From Actinostola sp. cb2023 (lineage: Eukaryota; Cnidaria; Anthozoa; Actiniaria; Actinostolidae), in the NCBI GenBank assembly GCA_033675265.1, contig JAUJYZ010001326.1, positions 395,501 to 459,500 on the forward strand: a stretch of DNA of 64,000 bases. The letters are read 5' to 3'. The notes beneath the pieces were generated by a model, which worked only from the letters and a program-made list of their open reading frames with translations, had not been told where the DNA came from and ran no database searches. Position numbers and translations under genes: made by a program. Below, in pieces: positions 55,300-64,000 of this stretch (position 1 is the stretch's first letter; each line of letters starts with the position of its first letter).

Positions 55300-55612
55300 A
55301 GTCCATTCACAGGATACACTAAGTTATTTTGTCCTCCAAATCAATAAGCGTGCACGATAGCCTAGTGGTGCGGGGCAGTTATTTAGTGGGACTAGGATCC
55401 GACTGTTCCCTCCCTCTTTGATCACTAAGCTGATTTGGTGTAATGCCCGGATAGCGCGGATGAGGCAGAAATCCTCGTCCTATACGTAACATACGGTGAC
55501 TCGGCATAATGTCTGGGAGTATGGCCCATTTTTGGATAAATTACCGGCATTCATCACTTTTGAACCTGGGGGTCCAGGGTTCGAGTCCCAGCCCGAAGGT
55601 GTTTTTTTTTTC
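55300..55612 (+). mobile_element. SINE-like element with widely spaced Pol III boxes, copy 2
   Basis: GATAGCCTAGTGGTGCGG (good box A match), then about 190 bases with GATAGCGCGGATGAGGC and ATACGTAACATACGGTGACT, then CAGGGTTCGAGTCCCAG (exact box B) and a T run. Aligned with 47900-48225. Confidence 0.6.
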
Positions 55613-56305
55613 TTTTTGCTATTTCTTCTTTTTCTCCCTTTCTTTCTTCTTAAATGTCTGTTACTCGACTCTAAACCCGGTTGACTGGAACTTTCATTTT
55701 CACCTTATTTATTAATCAATTACAGTCAAAATAATACGTACACCGGCCATGCTAGGTATCAACAAAAGTTTGATATATTTTTTACTTTTAGATGGATATC
55801 ACAATATTTACCTGCTGAGAAACAGTTAGAAATGGAAACACTTATCAAACAAATGGAAGATGGCAGAAAAGTGGACATCGCAGCCAATGAATATAACTGG
55901 AATTTGAACAAACTGTAGTTTTGATAATAAATTCAATGCCGTTTCAATAAAACTATGCAAAGCTGCCAGGCCAAAGAAAGACATTCTATAACACTCAAGC
56001 ATCCCAGGAATAAATGATGCACAACAAAATGTCAAAAGGAATGAATAAAACATCCAGAAGTTATTACTAAGCATACAGTACAGTGCTGTAGCTATGGTCG
56101 TTGTTGTTCTTGTACTGTTCCTATTTCTCATAACTTCATGGAGTTAATTTCAGTTGAACAAAATGATTGAAAGGAAAGATGAAGAAGTATTTGTAGATTT
56201 CTTTACTGTAAGAGTTGGAGTGCTGTTCTTTCTCTGAGTAGCCAGTCATTAGTCAAATCCATGATAATTGCTACTGAGATATAAACCTCGTATAGTCAAA
56301 CATCC
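55613..56305. other. Intergenic, 3' of the unrecognised gene, no gene seen
   Basis: Pyrimidine-rich start, then AT-rich sequence. No conserved frame was recognised. It should contain the 3' UTR of the minus-strand gene ending at 56306. Confidence 0.4.
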
Positions 56306-58368
56306 TCAAATAAATGGGCCAATTCTTGGAACAGATGGTTTTGAAGGAATCCTATGCACTTTCTCCTCTGATCTACATTGATGAACTGCTACTGGAGAGT
56401 CTTCTATAGTCTTATCCTGTATGTGAATTCCAATACTACTGCTAGGGTAGCTACTTGGTGTTATACATGCCTGAAAACTTGGATCTGGATAATGAGTGCC
56501 TTGAGAATAAGGGTGAAGAATTTGAGCAGCATCTATTAATCTTCCCCGTGGTATAATACTTAGAGACTCCGCCCATGGGTACATGATATCGCTCTGGTTG
56601 TTGAAAAGCTTAGATGAGCTGCCTCGTTGGTTTGCTGGATTGATTGGCTTTGGAGTGGTGATGTGAAGAAATTCTTTATCACTAAAAACTATTTTCTGTG
56701 GAAATGTAATTTTTATGGTTAATAAAATTGTCATGATGATATTGATGCTTGGTAACCATAACGATGATGATGATGATAGTGATGCTGAAGACAATAGTAA
56801 TGATAATGGTCATGATGATATTGACACTTGGTAACCATAGCGATGATGTTGATGATAGTGATGTTGATGACAATCAGTAATGATAATGATGATGATAACT
56901 GAGAGTGATGTTGATGACAATAGTAATGATAATGGTCATGATGATATTGATGCTTGGTAGCCATAGCGATGATGATGATGATGATAGTGATGTTGATGAC
57001 AATAGTAATGATAATGGTCATGATGATATTGATGCTTGGTAACCATAACGATGATGATGATGATAGTGATGCTGAAGACAATAGTAATGATAATGGTCAT
57101 GATGATATTGATGCTTGGTAGCCATAGCGATGATGATGATGATAGTGATGTTGATGACAATAGTAATGATAATGGTCATGATGATATTGACGCTTGGTAA
57201 CCATAACGATGATGATGATGATAGTGATGCTGATGACAATAGTAATGATAATGGTCATGATGATATTGATGCTTGGTAGCCATAGCGATGATGATGATGA
57301 TGATAGTGATGTTGATGACAATAGTAATGATAATGGTCATGATGATATTGATGCTTGGTACCCACGAGATGATGATGATGATGATGATGATAGTGATGAT
57401 AATGATGATGATATAGTAATGATAATGGTCATGATGATATTGATGCTTGGTAGCCATAGCGATGATGATGATGATGATAGTGATGTTGATGACAATAGTA
57501 ATGATAATGGTCATGATGATATTGACGCTTGGTAACCATAACGATGATGATGATGATAGTGATGCTGATGACAATAGTAATGATAATGGTCATGATGATA
57601 GTGATGCTTGGTAACCATAACGATGATGATGATGATAGTGATGCTGATGACAATAGTAATGATAATGGTCATGATGATATTGACGCTTGGTAACCATAAC
57701 GATGATGATGATGATGAGTGATGCAATAGTAATGATAAACATGATGAATTGATGATGATGATGATGATGATGATGATAGTGATGCTGAAGACAATAGTAA
57801 TGATAATGGTCATGATGATATTGACGCTTGGTAGCCATAACGATGATGATGATGATGATAGTGATGCTGATGACAATCAGTAATGATAATGACCATGATG
57901 ATGGCGATGTTAATGATAATAATGATTTGATGATAACTATAATTATAGGGTGGTACTTACAGTCATATTAGAGCCGCACATCACGTGCGGACTCCACGCA
58001 GCATGTGTAGGCGTGGTCTTCTTAGCCTTGGTAGGTGTTGGCTGGATCTGAAATAGATACATTTTAGGAACAATTCATCAATCACACAGCTGGGTCTGGT
58101 ACGAACACCACGTGGAGCGTCGTCTTTTAATTATACGGCTTTTCTTTACTCTATTCCAGGCAGCAAGTGCTCTTTATTTTCAGTGTCCTCTCTATTTCTT
58201 TTCCTATCTTTTCATTCATTCTTTTCATTCTTTCTTTTCATTCTTTCTTTTCATTCTTTCTTTTCATTCATTCTTTTCATTCGTTCTTTCATTATTTTAA
58301 TCGTAATAATTTCTCTCTAATAATAATAATAATTTAATAATCACATAATAATAATAATAATAATAATC

Positions 58369-58405
<37 letters not shown>

Positions 58406-59738
58406 TAAAAGAGTATTTATATAGCGCATCCTGGAACCTCGATGCGCTTTACAATAAGAAAAAGAATACCTTAATAGCTTTCGATCGCATGCCCTTGCTT
58501 CCTTTCGCTCGCGTTCCACATTGCGGGCTATAGACTTGAAGCTTAACTGTCTTGATTTTCTCGGCACTTTCGGTATTTCTACTCTCCTTTTCGTCTTCTT
58601 TAAATTCTTCATTGTTTGCCTTGGAAATGGACATCATCTGCCTCGTCTTCCCCATCTTTCGCAAGTTGGAATTAGAGACTTGGCCTGTTGCTGTTGTTTC
58701 AGAACTAACAGAAGACGATGGCTTGGTGCCTTTGATGGCAATCTCCATCTGTTTTGGAATAAGCTCTACCTTTTTCGCATCTCTTGGCAATTCTACTGTT
58801 GATTCCGCAGAGGATAAGAACGCCGTTTTATTATCCACTTTCTTGGTAGAAGGAGTGCTTGCTGTACATGTACCAGGGTAACGCCCGACTCTCAAAACAC
58901 CAAATCCTTGTTTTTTACAAAGCTGAAGTCTGAAGATTTGAGTTGGTTTCTTGTTTTCGACCGACGATTTCTTCGGCTCGACTGGAGTTTGCTGCTGAGG
59001 TCTTTTGACGGTTCTAACTTGGACATGCTGGAAAATGTGCTGTTTAATCATGATGTATGTGATATAATCTCGATAATGCTTGATGTAGTCCCTGGGATAT
59101 AAAAACCGGCAGAATTTCAAACTGCTGTGAGTGCGAGGAGAAGTTGAGCGGGTTTGACGGGACAGTTCTTCTTTGTTGAAATCAACATTCGTGTTGTCCT
59201 TTTCGGCAGTTTTTACTTCAAACAAGTCGCATTTTCGAGTGTCGTTTGAAGTGACAACATTTCTAGCCGAGTTTAACCTTCGTTCAATTTTGTTTTCTAC
59301 CTTTTTCGACGATATTTGCGTTCTCGCAGACACTCTGTCCTTCCATGTTGAATGTTCTTTCAAATACCCTCCTCGATGTCTTTCCTGTGTTTCACAAATT
59401 TCCCAAGCCGACAACCCTCCTTTGATGTGCTTTTGAAGTCCATTAAAATGACTTTCTAAGCTTAAAGCCTTGTACATGAGCCCTCCGAGACCGAGGTCTT
59501 CTTCTTTTTCTTCTTTAGTGGAAATTTCTGCTTTTTTCGGGTTGTGTTCTTCTGTCGTCCATGACATTGACAAACGAAAAAACTTTGGACAAACTTCATT
59601 TGAATGGGTGCACTCGTCGAAATTTCGAAGTTCTTCCACTGCTAGTGCTTCATAGCGTTCCTTAAAGCTACATGGTAAATAACAAGATTGACATTTTGGG
59701 TTTTCAAAAATGAGTGTTCTTTGACTTTGGCCGAGCAT
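56306..59738 (-). CDS. Unrecognised three-exon protein-coding gene (581 residues)
   Basis: Exons on the minus strand: 59738-58470 (423 codons), 58047-57961 (29 codons), 56695-56306 (129 codons plus TGA). Both introns have GT-AG borders and phase 0, which supports a real gene. The protein starts MLGQSQRTLIFENPKCQSCY, is rich in Lys, Glu, Ser and Thr, has no signal peptide or membrane segment I can see, and is probably mostly disordered with basic clusters (KKVENKIERRLNS, RTVKRPQQQTPVEPKKSS). The second exon reads IQPTPTKAKKTTPTHAAWSP. The last contains SDIMYPWAESLSIIPRGRL and ends VPRIGPFI. No domain was recognised and no function is proposed. An upstream ATG in good context (59893) opens an 83-residue overlapping frame, so either the start is uncertain or an upstream ORF exists. 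Intron 2 is a GAT-rich minisatellite. Confidence 0.7.
56730..57900. repeat. GAT-rich minisatellite, unit about 80 bp
   Basis: About 13 units of CAATAGTAATGATAATGGTC/ATGATGATATTGATGCTTGG/TAACCATAACGATGATGATG/ATGATAGTGATGCTGATGA. It occupies intron 2 of the unrecognised gene and produces repetitive open frames on both strands. Confidence 0.93.
58190..58415. repeat. CATTCTTT and (AAT)n simple repeats
   Basis: TTTTCATTCTTTC units followed by (AAT)n at about 58318-58405, in intron 1 of the unrecognised gene. Confidence 0.85.
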
Positions 59739-59893
59739 CGCAAAAACACCGAATTTTGTCTCTTTTCATTAAAAACACGGGAATTTCTGCTGTTCGAAAG
59801 TACCGAGGGCTCGCTCTTTCCAGTACCGCTCGTTGTGTTAGTTGAATGTTCAAATCTGGTAGGTATTGATTTGGAAGTGTTTTCTTGAGCCAT
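59642..59893 (-). other. Overlapping upstream ORF (83 codons) at the 5' end of the unrecognised gene
   Basis: Starts MAQENTSKSIPTRFEHSTNT in a good initiation context (AAAATGG) and overlaps the first 97 bases of the downstream 423-codon reading frame in a different frame. It could be a translated upstream ORF, the true N terminus joined to the main frame by a frameshift or unseen splice, or chance. In-frame stops (TAA TGA) close the main frame just upstream of its own ATG, so no simple extension is possible. Confidence 0.35.
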
Positions 59894-60055
59894 TTTCCAC
59901 TACAAGAGCCCCTAGGCTGGCATCATTAAGCCAGACTATTGGGTAGAGGCAATCTTCTAAAAGAACTTAGAGGAGGGAGGTGATTTCACGAACTGAGACA
60001 GTTAGTTGTTGTCAACTAGTCTGTAGTAGGCCGGATTCCTAGACCTACGAAGGCA

Positions 60056-60288
60056 ATGAGGGTTTATCACGTAATTTCAAAACTCATAGGACAAAAAATA
60101 TCTAAATTTTATATGAAAACCTTTGGAAATTTACGCCAACAAAGGTTTTCATTCAAAATTTCGATTTTTAAAAATTCATATCTGCGATCTTTTCCAAACT
60201 TCACACTTTTACTAATTTCAACGAACTCTTTCCAGTTATGATCATTTTTTTGTCCTATGAGTTTTGAAATTACATGATAGACCCTCAT
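60056..60288. mobile_element. MITE family B, copy 3
   Basis: ATGAGGGTTTATCACGTAAT at the left and ACATGATAGACCCTCAT at the right. The interior lacks one block present in the other two copies. Confidence 0.85.
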
Positions 60289-60504
60289 TTGGGCGAGTTG
60301 TGACCTCTAAAGAAAGCAGTCGGTGCAATAGTTTGCCAGTAGGACGCGGTGGCTGTACACTTATAAAAACTCTCTAAAACGGGGGAACTGAAGCCAGGAT
60401 GGCTTGCTGTCGAAATTTTCGTGAGTTTTCCAGTATTGTTCTATGGCGTGAGAAGAGAGTATTTCAGTGTTTTCACCGTGAAACAAACGATTCGATTCTA
60501 TATA

Positions 60505-62393
60505 CAATCATTTGCAAAAATTCTGGCCGCCACGAAATATCAATATATCAATATATCGGGTGCATTATGGGTAATTAAATAATACTATAGGTAAATTCAT
60601 TGGATGACGAGGGAATTCCGCGTTGAATTCACGAGAAAAGGCGATATCGCACAAGTCGCGAAGCGACGAGTGCGATATCGCCTTTTCGAGTGAATTCAAC
60701 GTGGAATTCACGAGTCATCCAATGAATTTTCCTTGAATCCCATAGCGTTCTCTTTGTTTCAGGAAAAAATATATTTTTTAGACAATTTTGAGTCGCTATT
60801 TATCGCGCGTCGCAAAGAAAGCCAGTGGAGTGTTTAGTCTTTCACTACGCTAGCCAATAGGAATCAAGCAAAATTGAATACTAAAATCAGTTTATTTGAA
60901 GGACAAATTAAAGTTGTTTTCTTCAGTCATTTTAACGTCTACCTTTACGGAGAATCTACAACAGTAACACAGCCATAGATCTAGATATGGATAACCAGTT
61001 CATAGTTAACGAAAACTTACAACCAGAAAGACTGAAAGCGATGACAAGCTGACTACACGCGAGAGAAGTTTTCAACTGAGTTTTCACAATCACTGAATTA
61101 GTCTTGACAAACTTGTAAGTAAAGCTTATACTTCAGAAGTTAATCGGAAGATATAAAACTACGGACTTATTCTTTCCTCATCAGTAAAACTTTAAAATTT
61201 TCTCAACTGACGTTCAATTTTTTTGTTTTTTTCAATCCGATCAGAGAGCTGCCGCTTGCATGAGAAGCTGAACTTCAACTTTTCACAGGACGTCGACATT
61301 GATGGATTTGACTACGTTCCTTGAATGCTAATGATTCTCAGGCAAAATATTTCAGACAAAGACATATTTATCGATAAACAGAGCCAGAGGTGATCGCTCT
61401 GATTCAGTAATTGTGAAGCTACATCCAGTACATCAGTGTACTTACAACTACAACAACTGAACAAGTCAAAGCCGGCAGCCGAGCGACAAGCAAAGCCAAC
61501 TGGATAATTTGCAGTTTTGGATGATTTTGGCCATATTTTTGGATGATTAGGTACAGATTTTGCTAGGTGTAAATTCTGTATTAAATTAGACTATTGTTGT
61601 TGTTTATCTATTGGCTTTTATTAGATTGTAGTTGTTGCTGGAGCTGCCATTAAGCTTATAAGTTATATGACTTGTACTTCGTGGTCTCTTTCTTTCAAAC
61701 TTAGGTGAAAGTTAAATAAATTCTTATCTCCAGTCGCTGAGAAATTTCAATAATTATCAGTGCATCGATCCGGAGTATCATTCATTCAGAAGAGTATTAA
61801 TTTAAGCTTGCAAGGTATACGTTTTACGATTGTTTTGTTTTCAATGTTGTTGTTTTGCGAAAAGCCAACAACATCAAAAGTGCGGGCTTCCTGTTTTTTC
61901 ATTGAATTCAGCTTTTCAAATGTCTTGATTTTAATCTCATTTGCAAAACAAAAATTCATTATTTCTGTCTGTAAATGTTTTTGTTTGTTCCTTTTGTAAG
62001 CAATCTCAATGTTTATTTGTTCTCTTGGTGAGAAACAAAGACGAAAATCGAACTTGAATACAAATTTCAGCGCGGGATCCCTATATATCGTTGAATTCAG
62101 CTTTTCAAAGTGTTGAATTCCACGCTGAATTCCCTCTCATCCGGTTTGCTTCTCAGCCAATCATCGCGCGAGTTTCATATGAGCTATGGGATTCTATTTT
62201 GAATTTCCTAACTTATTAAATGAAGCAAAATTTACACACAACAAACGTAAGACTAAAATAAACATCATACTAAATATGTCTATCAACTTTGCTGGCGTTA
62301 ACCCGCTTTAAGGGGAATATTTGATTATTTAATTATCATTATGCACCCGATATATTGATATTTCGTAGCGGCCAGAATTTTTGCAAATGACTG
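60505..62393. mobile_element. 1.9-kb non-autonomous TIR transposon
   Basis: The left terminus (CATTTGCAAAAATTCTGGCC/GCCACGAAATATCAATATAT/CGGGTGCATTATG) is matched by its inverse at the right, ending at 62393, about 60-70 bases long. Inside the left end is a long palindrome, 60593-60728, around AAGTCGCGAAGCGACGAG. Inner inverted blocks (CCCATAGCG and CTATGGGATTCTATTTTGAA) give a second level of symmetry. There is no transposase-sized frame. Confidence 0.75.
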
Positions 62394-62429
62394 TATCGAA
62401 ATAACGGTTGCTTGGATGTAAAGTTTGAA

Positions 62430-63395
62430 GGTCTTACTTAGTCGGCGAAAATATCTCATATATGCAGCTGTTGTCGCTAAAATAGATTTAGGAGTTTAAT
62501 GATTATTATAATTCGTTAAAAATGTCGAAAGAATGCAAAGCAATTAAAGAACGAGTAACATATACCCAGTATTGATTTTATTTCCTCATTTAAGGAAAAT
62601 TATACCATCTACACACACTCTTTCCCAGGCCATTTACGGTCGATATTGGACACACAAGAGCCTGGTAATGAGGTTTCTAGCTACAACCACAGTGACTTGG
62701 TGGACAGTAATTAGCAGCACAGTTCGCAATGCACCATGCATTCATTCCAGCGTTGCCTGTCCATACACCGATGGCCTTACATGAAGGGGGTGATGGTGGT
62801 CCACCAGTTGACGCAATGCTACAAACACAGTGACTTGGTGGACAGTAATTAGCAGCACAGTTCGCAATGCACCATGCATCCATACCAGCGTTGCCTGTCC
62901 ATACACCGATGGCCCTACAGGGACCCGATGGTGGTGCTTGTGTCGGTGGGGGAGGTGGTGCTTGTGTCGGTGGGGGTGGAGGTGCTTGTGTCGGTTGAGG
63001 TGGGGATGGGGGCGGTGGTGCTTGTGTCGATAGGGGTGGGGGTGCTTGTGTCGATAGGGGTGGGGGTACTTCAGTGGATGGAGGGGGTGGTGCTTGTGTC
63101 GGTGGAGGTGGGGGTGCTTCTGTGGGGGGAGGGGGTGGTGGTGGTCCGTCAGTAGGCAATGGTCCACCAGATGAAATGATGCTGATGTCTGCGCAGTTCA
63201 CAAACGTCTCCTGTTCACCATGTCCAAGGCCACACCCTTCGTTATCACACCCCCAGCTGTTGCCTGCTTTCCACCACCACTGCATCACGCAGTGCTTACA
63301 GGTCAGACCACGAGGAAGCTGTAGACGCACCGTATATGTCCCTGAAACAATAACAACAACACTTGCTTAGAAATGTAATGAAGCAATAACAACAA
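62430..63395. repeat. Segmental duplicate of 51645-52430
   Basis: Shared landmarks in order: ATCTCATATATGCAGCTGTT, CTAAAATAGATTTAGGAG, CCCAGTATTGATTTTATTTC, AGAGCCTGGTAATGAGGTTT, then the AA15 last exon and its acceptor. The unit spans the 3' flank as well as the exon, so it arose by DNA duplication. Confidence 0.85.
62677..63341 (-). CDS. Last exon of a third AA15 gene with two Cys-rich modules (5' part beyond right edge)
   Basis: Minus-strand terminal exon opening after a CAG acceptor in the same position and phase as exon 3 of the neighbouring AA15 gene. It encodes GTYTVRLQLPRGLTCKHCVM, then QWWWKAGNSWGCDNEGCG and QETFVNCADI (end of the AA15 catalytic domain), an intact Pro-rich linker (TQAPPPPP, STEVPPP and similar), and two tandem Cys-rich modules: CRAIGVWTGNAGMDAWCIAN... 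and CKAIGVWTGNAGMNAWCIAN..., each ending CPPSHCxCS. The 222-codon frame is open throughout, unlike the copy at 52 kb. The N-terminal exons with signal peptide and brace histidines are not found to the right within the window. Poly(A) signal candidate on the minus strand at 62582-62577. Confidence 0.88.
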
Positions 63396-63790
63396 CAATT
63401 AGCCATTACCAAAACGAGCAGGGGACTGGGACCAAGTCCGTAAAACTAATTCAATTTTAAACTAGCAAAATTGGGCATCATTTTCTGAGAGAGCAGATCA
63501 AACTTAGCTAGTCTGGAAAGTTTGGTGAACTTCGGCTTAATATTGACGATGCTAGAGGGATCAAAGATGTCTATTTTCCCATACAAACTCTGTAATTTTT
63601 TGTCGTTGTCGGCATCACTGTAAAATTTTGGCTGGACAACACAAATTCAAAATTTTATAATTCCGACAGAATTCGCTCAATTCACATGAAACTTTGCACA
63701 TATGTTAATTTCAACACGTTAATTTCGTGATTACATTAATTCTAATAAACTCATTCCCAGTCCCCTGCTGGATTTGGTAGTGGCTAATTG
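63396..63790. mobile_element. 395-bp MITE in the intron of the third AA15 gene
   Basis: CAATTAGCCATTACCAAAAC/GAGCAGGGGACTGGGA at the left is matched in inverted form by TTCCCAGTCCCCTGCTGGAT/TTGGTAGTGGCTAATTG at the right. The corresponding site in the duplicate (about 52430) lacks it. Confidence 0.85.
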
Positions 63791-64000
63791 CTCTACGACA
63801 CGCCTCAGGCTCTACGACACGCCTCAGGCAGCCCAACCATATATATTTGCATGTGCGCACCTTTTTTAATGGGTTGTCTGTAGCAGAGGCGCGCGCTCTA
63901 TGCAAATGTTTGGGCTACTTGTGGTAGAGGCGCGCGCTCTAAGCAATGGTTGGGCTACCTGTGGTAGAGGGGCGCGCTCTAAGCATTGGTTGGGCTGCCT
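63791..64000. repeat. ~45-bp tandem repeat at the right edge
   Basis: GGTAGAGGCGCGCGCTCTAA/GCAATGGTTGGGCTACCT-type units, at least three, after two copies of CTCTACGACACGCCTCAGG. It continues beyond the window. Confidence 0.8.

Overview
This is a window of animal nuclear DNA: multi-exon genes with GT-AG introns, metazoan-type proteins, AATAAA poly(A) signals, and abundant foldback transposons, microsatellites and minisatellites. The AT-rich composition, repeated ACATGTACATGT-type words, many MITE families and a cluster of AA15 lytic polysaccharide monooxygenases fit an aquatic invertebrate (sponge, cnidarian or similar). The phylum cannot be fixed from the sequence alone. There is no prokaryotic, organellar or CRISPR signal.

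Layout. (1) 1-10.5 kb: ATAD1/Msp1-type AAA ATPase on the minus strand. Eleven exons are visible, the start is inside the window and the last ~65 codons lie beyond the left edge; its introns are mostly satellite DNA. (2) 10.8-13.3 kb: complete ribosomal protein S14 gene, plus strand, head-to-head with ATAD1 across a ~300-bp shared promoter region. (3) 14.3-26.5 kb: complete ten-exon ZSWIM8 gene (CUL3 ubiquitin-ligase substrate receptor), plus strand, ending in a 138-bp tandem duplication that copies its last codons and stop. (4) 29.5-45.6 kb: eight-exon gene for a secreted, probably GPI-anchored M28-family peptidase-like protein with two EGF modules. Two active-site positions look lost, and intron 1 holds a 5.4-kb satellite with a ~1.92-kb higher-order repeat. 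(5) 45.6-50.8 kb: intergenic DNA with decayed MITEs and tRNA-like SINE candidates. (6) 50.9-64 kb: AA15 LPMO cluster with three genes: an intronless plus-strand gene with a TATA box and four E-box-like sites at exact 11-bp spacing; a three-exon minus-strand gene with a one-base frame disruption in its proline-rich linker; and the last exon of a third gene, whose 5' part lies beyond the right edge. The last two carry a Pro-rich linker and a C-terminal Cys-rich module (one copy, two copies). Between them is an unrecognised three-exon minus-strand gene (56.3-59.7 kb).

The genes do not form an operon. ATAD1 (membrane-protein extraction), RPS14 (ribosome) and ZSWIM8 (protein and microRNA turnover) are housekeeping or regulatory. 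The AA15 cluster is a locally duplicated family, presumably acting on chitin or cellulose. The most informative non-coding structure is the repeat biology: several satellites appear to have grown out of MITEs, and one MITE family carries long poly-C tracts at or near its end.
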